Notes under the pieces: generated by a model
The model's input: only the letters and a program-made list of their open reading frames with translations
Told to the model about the DNA's origin: nothing
The model's database searches: none
NCBI GenBank assembly: GCA_965279595.1
Contig: CBDIIF010000006.1
Coordinates: 1 to 38,774, forward strand
Reading direction: 5' to 3'
Length of the DNA stretch: 38,774 nucleotides
Source: CAIKLP01 sp965279595
GTDB taxonomy: Bacteria; Bacteroidota; Bacteroidia; Sphingobacteriales; Sphingobacteriaceae
Part shown: positions 9,929-22,200 of the stretch, piece by piece
Position numbering within the stretch: the stretch's first letter is position 1
Layout of the letters: each line of letters opens with the position of its first letter
Position numbers and translations under genes: made by a program

Positions 9929-10595
9929 TCACACTTTATTTAAGTAATTTTTTAATCTCCAAACTAATTCTCCTTGTTATGCTCTAACCATATTTACAGC
10001 ACTTTTAGGTAATGATCCTTTAGCATCAGCCCAAGTAATGTAAATGCAATTAGTTCCATTTCCTTGTTTTTAGAGAATCCATGCTCCAACTTTAAGATCA
10101 GCCCTCACTAACCCTTGTTAAGGAGGTAACTCAGGTACTTCAATAGATTTTCCAACAGCATACCAAATGTTTCCTTCGATAAAGGTTTTTTATAAAACTA
10201 CTAAATCTCTCCCCTGAACTAAAAATGCCCCCTTAAACTGTTAATAAAATATTCTGGATTTCTCATTTAATACTTTAACTGTATATCCCTTTAAATTGAT
10301 AAAAATTTGATAAATACTGATGCACACTTATTATCATATTCAGGTCTCAATTCAACTTTTTCCAATAGACTATGAATTTATTCTTGTGAATGAGGTATAA
10401 ATCCCTCACCTCTTGTTAAATAAACTCCTGTTATCGGATCAGGCATAACTTAAATTTTTACCTCATTCTACACATAACTATCTACCCATCCTTCATTGTT
10501 ATATAATTTTTTAACTAAAGCAAGAGTATCTAATTATCTATATTAATACCTTCCATGACATCCTCTACTTGTTAATTTAGTTCAAATTTAACCAT
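9929..10595 (-). CDS. START-domain lipid-transfer-like protein A, 205 aa
   Basis: Single START (StAR-related lipid transfer) domain filling the whole protein, presumably a soluble helix-grip fold that binds a lipid or sterol. Signature pieces: NEGWVDSYVQNEV, LTRGEGFIPHSQEQI, QGRDLVVLQKTF, WYAVGKSIEVPELPP, GLVRADLKVGAWIL and YITWADAKGSLP. Introns are 10,530-10,549 (20 nt) and 10,289-10,317 (29 nt, AAG 3' end); the spliced length is 206 codons. It is the last of three tandem homologues on this strand, 31 bp from the next one, so the three probably arose by local duplication. Ligand cannot be told from sequence. Confidence 0.85.
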
Positions 10596-10625
10596 TAGGA
10601 GACAATTATAAATTATAAATTAATA

Positions 10626-11283
10626 TCATTTCTTCTTTTTTTTAGCCTCTTCATCCATCAGTTTCTTTAGTTTTTAAACAGTTTCACCTTATTCAGTGCT
10701 TACGAGATTCACTCCGAATGCAGGCAAATTACCACCTGGATTTGCCCAAGTGATGAAGATGCAGTAAGTTCCACCCTGCTATTTTTAGAGAACCCATCCT
10801 CCCAACTTTAATTTGGCCCTCACCACTCCATGTATTGGTGGATATTCAGGTAAATCAATTGATGTTCCACTAGCATACCATGTGTCACCATCAATAAAAG
10901 TTTTTTAATATACCACAAAGTCCCTACCCTGAACCATCATTATTTATTTAAATTTTTGATAGAAAATTTATTCTTTCGGACCAGTCTTCAAAATAGTTTT
11001 GCCCTAATTAGATAGAATAATGTACTGACTCACAAAGTTTATCATATTTTGGTCTTAAATCTACCCTTTCTAGATATTCATGAATTAATTCTTAGGTGTA
11101 AGGTAAAAGCCCTTCTCCCCTAGTTAGATTAAAGCCAGTTTCATTATCAGGTTTAGTATATATTTTGAATCCATCCTTATTTGATTTAAGATTCCAGCCA
11201 TTCTTTTCTATTGGAACTAACTCCTTTAGTCTTATATAACTTTCTTAAATTTGATGAAGATATACATTCTACTAATTGATCAT
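10626..11283 (-). CDS. START-domain lipid-transfer-like protein B, 211 aa
   Basis: Second of three tandem START paralogues. ATG at 11,283, one intron at 11,004-11,025 (22 nt), TGA at 10,626; 212 codons after splicing. Motifs: EKNGWNLKSNKDGFKIYT, RGEGLLPYTQELIHEYLERV, MVQGRDFVVYQKTF, WYASGTSIDLPEYPPI, GVVRAKLKLGGWVL and FITWANPGGNLPAFGVNLVS. Compared with protein A it has an extra charged C-terminal tail (LKKLMDEEAKKKKK). The intron sits at the same place as the second intron of A and C, right after the conserved ES/AS before the GKTI segment. Cytosolic; no signal peptide or membrane segment seen. Confidence 0.85.
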
Positions 11284-11349
11284 AATTTTCCTATAATGGT
11301 ATTTAAATCATTATGTTATATTAAATATTAATTTTTTAAGAAAATAACT

Positions 11350-12034
11350 TCATTTTTTATTTTTCTGCTTATCTAGTAACTTTTTAATCTTTTCTACAAC
11401 TTCACCTTAAACTGTAGCCACCAGATTTATTGCTTTAATTGGCAAACTCCCTTTAGGATCAACGAAGGTAATAAATGTGCATTATGCGCCCCCTTCTTTC
11501 TTCTCCAATATCCATCCAGCCAATTTGATATCCCCTCTAACAATACCTTTAATAGGAGGATAATTTGGTAATTCAATAGATGTGCCAATAGCATACCAAA
11601 AATCTTCCTCTTCAAATGTTTTTGAGCAAATGATGAAATCTCGTCCAGATATAATGTAAAACATAGATTTAAATTGTTGATGGAATATCTGAAACTTATC
11701 TGCTTTAAATATAGTTTTTCCCTAGAATAGATTGTATAAATAACTGATTCACAAAGTTCATCATAATCCATTCTTGATTCTACTTTCTCAAGAATTGTAA
11801 TTATTTCTTCCCTCTCATAGGGAATTAATCCTTATCCTCTCGTCAATAAGAGGCCACTTTGTTAATCTGCCATAGTGTGTATTTAATATCCATTCTTATT
11901 TGATTGCAATTTCCAATTATTACCTTCAAGAGGGGCTATTTATTTAAATCTTTGAAGTGTTTCTATAATTGTATTTTATTGGTACCTTCTAGCTTTTATT
12001 GATATGTAACTTGGGGAGACTCTTATTACAACAT
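11350..12034 (-). CDS. START-domain lipid-transfer-like protein C, 212 aa
   Basis: Third and most upstream START paralogue. ATG at 12,034, introns 11,963-11,985 (23 nt) and 11,722-11,744 (23 nt, GTT start), TGA at 11,350; spliced length is 213 codons. Motifs: EGNNWKLQSNKNGYQIHT, TRGQGLIPYEREEI, MDYDELCESGKTIFK, ISGRDFIICSKTF, WYAIGTSIELPNYPPI, GIVRGDIKLAGWILEKK and FITFVDPKGSLPIKAINL. The Lys-rich tail (KLLDKQKNKK) resembles that of B, so B and C look closest. Short open stretches in other frames here are fragments of this gene read with the standard code. Confidence 0.85.
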
Positions 12035-12578
12035 TAAATTTTAATAATTTTTAATGGTATACATATGATAATCTATAAAATGTTAATCTATACTTATATC
12101 ATATTAATGCGTATAGTGTCTAGTTTGTCTAGATTGTCTAGAGTGTCTAGATTTTCTTAAACTTGAATGAATATATTATGAAAGAGAATACTAAAAATTT
12201 CTAAATTAATTCCGTCTCTAATAAGATGAAAACAATTACATTAAATGCTTCTTTATCTTATTAGTTTTGATTATTTTAGGATTATCTTAAAATTGTGAAG
12301 TATTTTGAGACCGAAATGTGATAATTTATATATTCTAATCATCTTGAATGAAATGCTCATGAATCACCAAATATTTTCATAATTTACATTTATCGAAGCT
12401 TATCATTATATTTCTTACATAAATAGAAGCTGATTGCAATATTGAATAGGATCTTGAAGCTGTATCATTTAAAATTTCATAAGATAGGTTTTGTGATACC
12501 TGCCTGATAGATTCTTATTAATTCTGATCCGTATATGATTTAATTGTGATCCAAAACTCAATATACAAAAAAATAACT
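12035..12578. other. Divergent intergenic region with GTCTAG repeats
   Basis: Separates the START cluster (minus) from the COG0523 gene (plus), so it should contain both promoters. The only clear structure is the short tandem repeat at 12,115-12,155. Confidence 0.5.
12115..12155. repeat. Short tandem repeat, four GTCTAG units
   Basis: Four TGTCTAG cores in about 40 bp (GTGTCTAGTT, TGTCTAGATT, GTCTAGA, GTGTCTAGATT). The core contains the palindrome CTAG. It lies about 80 bp upstream of the START gene C start codon, which would suit a regulatory site, but no factor is known to me. Confidence 0.7.
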
Positions 12579-13796
12579 ATGAATCAAGAGAAGAGAGTGC
12601 CTATAACAATAATTACAGGCTTTTTAGGTGCTGGAAAGACTACTTTGATAAATAATTTCCTATAAAAGTGGGAATAGAAAAAGGTTGGAGTAATAGTTAA
12701 TGATTTAGGATAAGTGAATATCGACTCATAAATAATTGAAAGTAGAAACCCAAAGACACAGACAGATGAAAGATTGGTATAGTTGGAGAATGGTTGCATT
12801 TGCTGCACTTAGCGAAAAAAAATGATTAGAAAAATTAGACAACTAATAAGAAGTCAACATGTTGATCATATTCTAATAGAATCATCTGGAATATCTGATC
12901 CTCTACCTATTAGTGTTGCATTCGAATACAAAAATAAGAGCGGAAAATGTGTGTCTGATATTTGTTATTTAGATACCATAATCACAGTCATTGATTGCTT
13001 TAATATTCTAGATTATGTAATCTATCTCCAATTACAGGACTAATAATATGAGAATAAATCAATTAGAGATTTGATAGTGAGATAGATTCAATTTAGTAAC
13101 ATCATAATACTCAATAAATAAGACCTAGTTACACCAATTTAGATACAGGCTGTATATGATTTGATTCTTAGATTGAATCCCAATGTTTAATTGCTTAACT
13201 CTTAATACTGCTAAATCTCATATTATTTTATAGGTTTAAAGTTGTTCCAGAAGAGTTCAATCAAACAATAGATGGCATATAAGAATGAGCTAAAAATGAT
13301 GCAGTAGGATTAGTTTATGAACCCTCAACAATAATATGGAGTGACAGCATTTACTTTTGAAGCAAGAAAGCCTTTTCATCCATAAAAGTTGTGGAATTAT
13401 TTGGAATATAACAAATGGTATGGTACCTTAAGGTGCAAAGGATATATTTGGCTGGCATCCAGGAATGACATTATGGGCATGATTAATGTTTAGGGAAAAG
13501 TGAGATAAATTGAATTTCAAAGTGTGTGGATGGCTGCTATAAAACCTGAATGGTGGATCTCTACAGTCTAATATCTTCAACTATAAACTAATCTAATAAC
13601 TAATGGTAAATGGCAGCAATAATGGGGAGATAGAAGACAAGAAATTATATTTATTGGATTCATCCTAGATAAATCAGAGGTTTTGGAAGGATTAGAGTAA
13701 TGTCTGTTAAGTGACGAAGAAATGAAACTAACTACTAGATGGTCCCTGTTTGAAGATCCATTTCCATCTGATACGTTTAAGGAAATTTTATATTGA
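12579..13796 (+). CDS. COG0523/CobW-family GTPase, ZNG1-like zinc metallochaperone, 405 aa
   Basis: G3E-family GTPase that probably hands zinc or a related metal to client enzymes such as methionine aminopeptidase, as shown for ZNG1 (CBWD). A single exon of 406 codons with ciliate code. Walker A GFLGAGKTTLINNF starts near residue 14. The metal-binding CxCC motif is present as ENGCICC near residue 70. ESSGISDP follows near residue 98. The G4 motif is NKQD near residue 180. The C-terminal CobW_C domain begins at YGVTAFTFEARKPFHPQKLW and contains SRNDIMGMINVQGKV, GDRRQEIIFIGFILD and CLLSDEEM. Full-length compared with relatives. ATG chosen as the first in frame, 13 codons before the Walker motif. 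Confidence 0.92.
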
Positions 13797-13993
13797 TATA
13801 TATATTTGTGTTATTTAAGGCATTAGAAATTTTATAGAATTAGGAATTTGAGCAAATCTTTGTACTTTAATATTTAAGTCCATTCATCTTGAGTATAATT
13901 TTAATTTCATTTATATGTTGATTGCTTAAAGGGTAAAATTTTATTTAATTTATATTTTAACTTTGTTATCAATTAAAAATTTATATATTTTTG

Positions 13994-15430
13994 ATGTTAA
14001 CTTTTTTTTATAATAAGTGGAGACGTTTAAGAATTAGAAATTAAATACTAATATTTTAGACTTTCATAGTGACAATCATCTTTACTTTATCATGTATATT
14101 ATCATTAGCTTTGTTTGATAAATTCTAATTATTCATCAAAGAGGAAGTGTTAGAAAAGATGATAATAAGAGGTATCATAAGTATGGCTAATATTGTTATA
14201 TATGAAATTAATTAACTTGGAAATATAGAAATTAATCAAACCACATCAGTATCAAAAAGCTTAGCAAATTTATATGAATTTCAGGTTAATAATAATATAA
14301 GGGTATTTTCAGAAATTGAGAATTGCTTATAAACTCCATATTAGAAGTAATTCTACTCCTATTAATTTTGCTCAGGTTTGTATGGAAACATTACAAATAC
14401 AGATTTATAATAATTAAAGACTTTTATATCACTTTAGAATTAGATTATTCCAGTTTCCTATTTAAATCTTTATGAATCATATTATAATGCATATTTAGAT
14501 GACTCTCTATATTTTTCATAGTATAAGGGGGATTATTTGGTTGAGCTTAAAGAAGAGATAAAAGAAGCTTTATCTTCTATGATAAACTAATAATTAAATA
14601 ATTATAGAAAACAATTTATAAGTGAAGGGTAAATGGTTATTTTTTTCAATAGAATTCCAGGAACTAAAATAGCTTATGGATCTTAACAAAACCTAAGTAA
14701 ATTTGCATTTATTAAGGCCAGAGAGTAAATCATTTATGAATAAAGAACTATAGGAATGCTATTAAATGGATTTATAATATCTGATAGTTAAAATAATGCA
14801 ACTGGGGAATATTTTTCGAATACAAGCATAACAGGTTTCAACGGTACTCAATTTGAAAAGATTATCAATTTTACTTTTAAATCATCTGCTGTAAGTGAAT
14901 GTGAGCAAACTATATAAGATATATTTTTATGTTTAATTGACATCAATAATTAGAAAAAACTTATTTTTCCCATTTTAGTTGATAACTCAACTATAATAGT
15001 AGTGATTGTGGATACTCTTTAAATTATTTAAGTGAGAAATCAGTCTTATGAGTTATTGTAATGTTTCATGGAGCGATAAATTTATTTTTTGGTTTCATTT
15101 ATAATAGCTTCCTTTTTATTATGTCTGTCATTTTAAATAATTTTAATCTTAATGTTAAATAAACCTTTGAAATAATTGGAAAATTCGGCAAAATATCATA
15201 TTTATTAAAACAAATATTAAACAATTTTAAGCCTTTCTTTTAATTAGAGTGAAATATAGAAATTAAATGATTCATTTTTCAATATAATTCATAGTAATGA
15301 GAAGATTTATACTAAGAGATCAGTAATTAAGTAACCAAAATAAGAAAAATAATTCGGAATGATCCAAAAAAGACATATTAATATTATTAATTTTTAGATA
15401 AGAGAGCAAATAGAATCACTAATTGAATGA
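13994..15430 (+). CDS. Two-pass HAMP-domain receptor-like protein D, 478 aa
   Basis: Continuous ciliate frame of 479 codons. First membrane segment about residues 18-40 (IFQTFIVTIIFTLSCILSLA). A roughly 310-residue outer domain follows, with paired cysteines (ENCLQTP..FYSYQFCSG; SECEQTIQDIFLCL) and the family motif FNRIPGTKIAYGS. The second membrane segment is about 355-380 (FLVSFIIASFLLCLSF). A HAMP-like linker follows (LNKPLKQLENSAKYHI, with SEIQKLNDSFFNI), then about 50 residues of tail. No kinase, cyclase or other output domain is present. It is the upstream neighbour and close paralogue of 15,773-17,191. The start is uncertain: the paralogue's ATG is replaced by another codon here, and 13,994 is the nearest in-frame ATG. 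Confidence 0.8.
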
Positions 15431-15772
15431 TATAAATATTTTTATTAAAACTCAGATAAATTCTTGTAAATTACATGTTCTAAAAACTAAAAGATCTATG
15501 AAAATAACATTCCCTTTAAGATTAAACAAAGTAAATTCCAAACTAAAAAACAAAGTTGTTGGATTTCTTATAGATCTTAAAATAATGCTAATTGTAACAA
15601 ACACATAAGCAAGACAGCGAGAAAAATGTAAATAAAGATAATAAGTGGCTTAATATATATTATAAATTTCCACAAAACATTTCTAGTGCATTTTTTTTTA
15701 CCAATATATCTTTGGAATTTAATATTTTAAAATTATTAATAAAATAATATGATATTGCATTAGTGGAGAAAT
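15431..15772. other. AT-rich spacer between receptor genes D and E
   Basis: A short frame starting near 15,423 (MNDINIFIKTQINSC) overlaps the end of gene D and has no relatives among the paralogues' C-termini, so I treat it as chance. Nothing else is seen. Confidence 0.5.
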
Positions 15773-17191
15773 ATGAGGATTAGAAATTAAATATTAATCT
15801 TTCAGAGCATCTTAATTGTTATCATCTTTATTATATCATGCTCGCTCTCTATAGTATTATTTGATAAGTTTCAATTATTTATCAAGCAAGAGTTATTAGA
15901 GAAGACAATAATAAAAAGAATTATTAGCACAACTAACACTGTTATTATAGAAGGGAATTTTCTTGGAAAGTTAGAGCTATACTAAACTATAGCAAGTGTT
16001 AGAAGCATAGCAAATTTATATGAGTTTTAGCTTAAGAATAACATAAGGACGAATTAGGAAATCGAAAATTGTCTTCAAAGCCCTCATTAAAGCCAATTCT
16101 ATACTTATTAATTTTGCTCAGGTATTTATGGAAAGCTTACTAACACAGATTTATAATAAATAAAGACATTCATATCACTCTAGAATTAATTTATACCATT
16201 TAACTAGTTAAAAGTTCTAAAAACATTTTATAATATATAATTAGATCAAACTTAATATTTTTCATAATATAAAGGAGAATATATGATAGAACTTAAGGAA
16301 GAGATAAAGGAAGCAATTTCAATTATCACTAGCTTGTAACTAGAAAGCTATAGAAAATAATTAACGAGTGATTCAGGATAAATACTTATTTTATTATTGT
16401 ATAAAATACCAGGAACAAAGATAGCTTATGGAAATTTATAAGATTTTAGCTAGCTTTAATAGAGAGAAACTTTAAAATAAACTAAATTCAAATAGCGAAA
16501 TATAGGATTGCTGTTAAATGGATTTATAGTATCAGATACATAAAATTAAGATTCTTTTGGCAAATATTTTCAGAACACTAGCATAACAGGTTTTGATAAT
16601 GATCAATTCGATAAGATAATCAATTTTACTTTTAAGAAATAAAGTGTAGTTAATGAATGCGAGCAAAATGTTTAAGATAAATATCTCTGTTTGATTGATA
16701 TTAATAATTAGCAAAAAATTATTTTTCCTTTTATTATCAATACTGATGGAATGACTTATATCATTGTGGTAATAGTAGATACAGATTAAACTATGTAAAT
16801 AAGAAATCAGTCCTATGAGTAGCTATAAAGGTTTATGGATAAACAACTAAGTTTGCTTATATTATTTTTAATAACTTCCTTTGTTGTTTGTCTCGCATTT
16901 TAACTGGTCCTACTATTAAAGTTAAGTTAACCTTTGAAATAATTAGAAAACTCTGCAAAATACCATATCAATAACTAATATAAATTCTTAAGAATTTTGA
17001 GTTTTTCATATAGTTAGAATGAAATACAAAAATTAACTGATTCATTTTTCAATCTGATTTATGTTACTGATAAGAATCATAATCACACTTTATTTGATAA
17101 TTAGCAATATGGAATGGGGACTCTTTAATAAAGATAGATTAGAAAGGCCAGTTTGAAAATAAAAAAGGAAATCTATAGGCGATTCATATGA
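15773..17191 (+). CDS. Two-pass HAMP-domain receptor-like protein E, 472 aa
   Basis: Uninterrupted ciliate frame from MRIRNQILIFQSILIVIIFI to TGA at 17,191 (473 codons). Same architecture as D: TM1 about residues 10-32, an outer domain with conserved Cys (ENCLQSP, YTYQFCSGIYGK, NECEQNVQDKYLCL) and motif YKIPGTKIAYGN, TM2 about 350-375 (LSLLILFLITSFVVCLAF), a HAMP-like linker (LSQPLKQLENSAKYHI, then QNEIQKLTDSFFNLI) and a basic tail ending RQIRKASLKIKKEIYRRFI. The outer domain probably senses a ligand and the HAMP relays it, but the missing effector suggests it works with a partner protein. The clear ATG here supports the gene D model. Confidence 0.88.
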
Positions 17192-17344
17192 AATTATTTT
17201 GATATTTTTTAATATATTCTAAAATTATAATAAAAGACCTAGTTTTTTTGTTAAATTATTCTCATATTTTAGTGTTAAGAATATTGTTTATAAAAAATAA
17301 TGTAATTTTATATTACCAGAATTAACAAATGAAAATTATATATA

Positions 17345-18775
17345 TCATTTAATTGATTATTAAATATCGAATTTAAGTCTTCTTATATCTCTCTATTGTT
17401 CCAGTAGCTATATTTTTCCGAGCTAATGAACATATTCTTTATTCGTGAATAAACTCTTATTGTGGTGATGCTATTAGTGTTTCAAATTAATCAAATCATA
17501 ATAAGAATCTTTTAATTTCTAAATTTAGTCGATATTATTGGTTCTTATGATTCTTTAGTATTAGAATTAATTAGTATTCATATTGTATTTTGCCAATTTT
17601 TCCAATTTCTATAAAGGTCTGCTCAATCTAACAACTAATAAACATTATATTGCTAAACATAATACTAGAATTCCTGATAGGGTAATCAGAATATAATATA
17701 TTTATGTTTTGAAGAAATATTCGAACTGTTGGTTAACATCAGCTCTGATTTGACGAATTTTTGAAGAGTCTTGCATAAAAATTACTATTTAAAGAGAACC
17801 CGTTAATATCTAATACGAATATATGAGTTTTTCTTCCGTATTATTATTCCTTAGACAAAGTATTTTATTTTGTAATTTCTATTCGCATTCATTCGAGATT
17901 TTTTATCCATAAGAATAATTCACAATTGCTTCAAACTGCGAATTAGTGAAGCCTGTTTAATTTTGAAAGTACATCCCTGTGAAAAGTGATTCTGAATCTT
18001 CCAAGATATATCCATTCTCAAGTAGGATAAAAGTTCTAAATTATAGGGAATCAGATCGAGACAACTTAATAAAAGGTTGTTAATTCTGATCATAACTAGA
18101 CCCTATTGCTATCTTAGTGTAGGGTATTTGAGTAAAATAATAGGCAACCGATTGCTCTCCATTTTGGACATAGTTTAGAGTATAAGGTAAATCATAATTT
18201 TTCATTTATAAGTATGCATTATAGATGTTAACATCAAATTTAGGCTTTTATTTGCCAACCTAGTTTGCAAATGAGAATTGATCATCAACCAACATACCAT
18301 AAAACCCTAAATTTTAGATGTCCTGTTTGAAAGGAATGATTTAATTTTAGAATGCAAGATATTATTTAATTTAATTTGTGTCCGTCTTATTAGTTCCATT
18401 ATAACAATATTAGTAGCTATTTAATTACACAGAGTTCTAGCAGTCTTCTAATTCTAAATCCATCTTTATATTATTTAAAAGTTGAAAATAATAGAGATCG
18501 ATGAAAAAGTAAACTTGATACGTATAATAGTAATAACTCAACAAGAAAAGCTACATACTTTCACCAACTATTAAATGGATGCTGCTTATAATACTCTTCT
18601 AAATTACAGATTCTAACAATTCGTCCTTAATATATGATTCAAACTGAATCATTAAAAGATAGCATAATGTGGATAACATTATGATTATAATCAATATGGT
18701 TATTACTTGAATAATTAGGATCTAATTAGTAAATTTTAAGTCTCTAAAGAACCTATGAATAATACGAAGTATCAT
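17345..18775 (-). CDS. Two-pass HAMP-domain receptor-like protein F, 476 aa
   Basis: Single exon of 477 codons, minus strand, ciliate code. TM1 about residues 18-42 (NQILIIQVITILIIIIMLST). Outer domain has Cys pairs (LEDCQNS, YQYCYNGTNKTDTNQIKQYL; NECEQKLQNKILCL), motif FTQIPYTKIAIGS and LLENGYILEDSES. TM2 about 352-375 (ILITLSGILVLCLAIQCLL). HAMP-like linker: LSRPLQKLEKLAKYNM, then NNIDQIQKLKDSYYDLI. Tail rich in His/Lys/Gln, no output domain. It is more like gene G (both have GILVLCLAIQ and LSRPL) than like D and E, so the family forms two pairs around the TmcB-like gene. Confidence 0.88.
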
Positions 18776-19276
18776 GTATTAAATAATTTTTTAATATATA
18801 AAAAAAATTTTCAAGACATTTCCTCAATTATAAAGTTAATCCTGGCTATAATTGACAGAAGAGTGCACATTTTTATATAACTGTCAATAAAAATCAATAA
18901 ACTTTCAATTTGATGCTTATCTTTTGAGATAACTATGGAGTTGAAAGTCAAAATATTTGACAGAATAAAAGAGTTTTACCTTTTTATTTATATCAGAGCA
19001 TAAAATATCTAAAATATGAATAATAATATGATTATTTTCATTTATTTAAAATATCACTTATCAATTAAGGGGATTATATTAGCTTTTGCAAAGGCCCTAT
19101 CTGGGTATATAATAGAAATATATAGAGCTCATCGTATATATCCTCATTGTATTAAGCAAGCTTCTAGAAAATCTCTAAACTTTTTAGGATTAAATTATAG
19201 ATAAACTCCAGAATATCCTTGATTTTTGTAAACTTAAAAGAAAATTAATTAAAAAGAAAAAAAATTATTTTCCAAA
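18776..19276. other. Divergent intergenic region, possible small ORF
   Basis: Lies between gene F (minus) and the TmcB-like gene (plus) and presumably carries both promoters. Apart from the small frame at 19,016-19,222 I see nothing. Confidence 0.4.
19016..19222 (+). CDS. Small ORF, 68 aa, doubtful
   Basis: MNNNMIIFIYLKYHLSIKG to TEYP-like end, TGA at 19,220. It uses GC-containing codons somewhat more than the flanks and has one hydrophobic stretch (GIILAFAKALSGYII). No relative is recognised. It could be a small membrane protein or chance, since the ciliate code makes short open frames common. Confidence 0.2.
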
Positions 19277-22200
19277 ATGAATCGTTTAACTCTGACTGTC
19301 TACGAAATATTTCATCCTAACTTATCAAAAGGCTCATGGATGAAAATACTTACGATCTTTGAGTATATAAAATTATTTCAGATGATTGAGCTTATCATGA
19401 TCCATCAGTAGAGCATTAATTTCAAACAAAAGTAAATATATATCAATAATCATAGCGGATTAGCGTATATTATTAGGATACTAACGGTCTTCAACGATCT
19501 AGGAGAGGATGAAAAGTAGGTGCTTATTTTCTTTTTATTTTGCATGCATGTTTATCTATTAGCACTGTTAATATACTTTTGTTTAATGCCACTCAAATTG
19601 ATTAAGAAAATAACATAATACTCATTTTTACTATATTGTTCCCTGTTTTATGTTCCGATTATTTAAATTAATTTAGAAATCTTTAACATAAACTGTGAAA
19701 ACAATATATGCAAATTGTATGGCTAAGTCATATTAAAAATACTCTCAGCTATTAATATTGTGCTATGTTTGATGATTAATCTGATATAAGGATATTTTGG
19801 AAGATCAGATAAAATTAATTAAAATAATGGTTATACTAAATTTTAATACACAATACTCCACTAATATTTTATTATGTTTTTACAAATCACAATTGTTATT
19901 TTAGCAACCTTGATGAACAACCAGAATATTATATTTATCCTAGTTTCAGTATATTTACTACTGAATTTAATAAGGACTCACCACTTTATTGATCTTAATC
20001 ATCAGCCAATCTAATGCTTTACTCTTTGCATTTGTTTATGCTCATATTTAGAAATACCAATTATATAAATGATAATAGTTTTATAACTGGCTGTTGCATT
20101 AGACTATGCATTTGCATCCTACTAAACATGTAATTTGATTTCGAGAAAAAATTAGGAAAATCTGAATTTGGTTTTTGTAATATATATTAATATTTTAGGT
20201 TTCCCACTAATTAAAAAATGTGAACAGTCACCAATTCTATAAATACTTAATTATAGCCAACCATGGGGACAAATGCCAAAGTATTCATCAAATATCTTAA
20301 TGTTTGTTAAAAAGAATAAGATTATAGAAGAAGGATAATCTTTGGTTTAATTTGCTATATAGTAGACATCAAGCCAAACAAAAGCCAATTAAAGCTCTCA
20401 TCTTAATTCAACAAGACTGTTAAGACTATTATTTCAAGCTAGCATACAAGTCATCAATTAACAAGATCATCAATATCATAAAACTTAAATAATAAAAAAT
20501 CGATAAACAAGATGTGAACTACTTAGATGTAAATTAGGTAAGGAAATCATATGAGTTTGTAAGTTAAGCTAGGGATAGTTTCATATATCTCTTATAGTCA
20601 TAAATTAATTTGTGGTAAGGATTCATATCAGGCCTATCTTGTTATGATGAATACATTAAGTAAATTCAGTATCAATCCTTAAAAATGATAGCCATTAAAA
20701 AATTTATACAAAAGTACACTCAATATAAATAATTAAATGTTATGTAATTAAGAATATTGTCTATTTATAACACTATCATATATCTAAAACCTAAATTGGT
20801 AGTCCAATATGAATAATAGATAGAGGATAAGATAAAGATAGATATGTTCAGAGTAGATTCAAATATCAATAATCAGGTATTAAATGAAGGTAAGTTCTTA
20901 TTATTGTCGTCATCACTAATCTAAAATATTGGAAGTTTAATCTAATTCAATAAGCAATAATATATAAGATATTTCAATTTATCAGCTGATTATATACTAT
21001 TTATTAAATCGATAGATTGCTTGATGCCAAAATTCATAAGAGAGGTTCATGAAAAATTTATTGATAGTTATAAAACTAAAGGTTATTCATAATATGATGA
21101 GAATGGAATAAACACTTATATGCTAAAACCAAATGGGTTCATTTAAAACATAAACATCCAAATAAACTTCAATTATTCAGTAACGAATGATATTATAGTG
21201 ACAGCAGTGATATCTTAAATATAATAAATCAATAAGATCATAATTATCTCAGATATTGGGTAGATATTGGGTATGGATGAATTCACATATAAAATTATTC
21301 AAGATTTAGGTTAACTTTAGAATAATATCTAATATTTCATAAGTTAAGGTGTATGGATATAAACACTAATTAGAAACATTTCAAGCAACATTAAACTACT
21401 GATTCATTCAAAAATTCATAATTAAACGACATGTCTTTATAATTTTAATGATAAGTGGAATAGCACACATAGATTTAACTTATCTCAAAAAACTTGTAAC
21501 ACGATAAACCAACAAACGGACGATAAATCATAAGTTCTTGATTAGATTGATTAATAACTTGAAGATGATAACATAAATCAGGATGGGTAGACTCTTATCT
21601 ATAATCTTGAATACGTAAGCCACGCTTATAAAGGCGGTGAATTAACATACATCAAGGTTATAATTTTAGATGATGAAAATGTACAATTAGCTGCTTTTCA
21701 AACTTAGTAAACTAACTACTAATAATAAGACTATTTAGATGATATCGACAATACCATGAAAATATAGAATCTAAATAAGATGCCCAGTTGTAAATTTATC
21801 ATTCCAGCCTCACCATCACATAGCACTGATAAATTAATTTAAATTGATTTTACAGACAGAAAATTGGAATATCAAATTGACACTAATCCTGTATTGTAGA
21901 CTGATTAAGTTCAAAAGAAGGATGTTAAATTGCTTTAAGTTAAAAAGAATAATAATGATAGAAGGATAGAACAAGCTCCAGAAAGCTCACTACATTCAAC
22001 CGACTCTTCCTAATTTAAGCAGCATGAAATCATCACTGAAAGAATACAAGATTAGAAATGGTTAGTCAAACCAATCCAAAAAATATTGATTCTAAGCTTT
22101 CTCATTTAACTTTTAACCCTTATAATAATAATAGTCAATGTTACATTAGTAAAGACTAACATAAACAATCAATTGGAATAAATTGATTTAATAAGATAGC

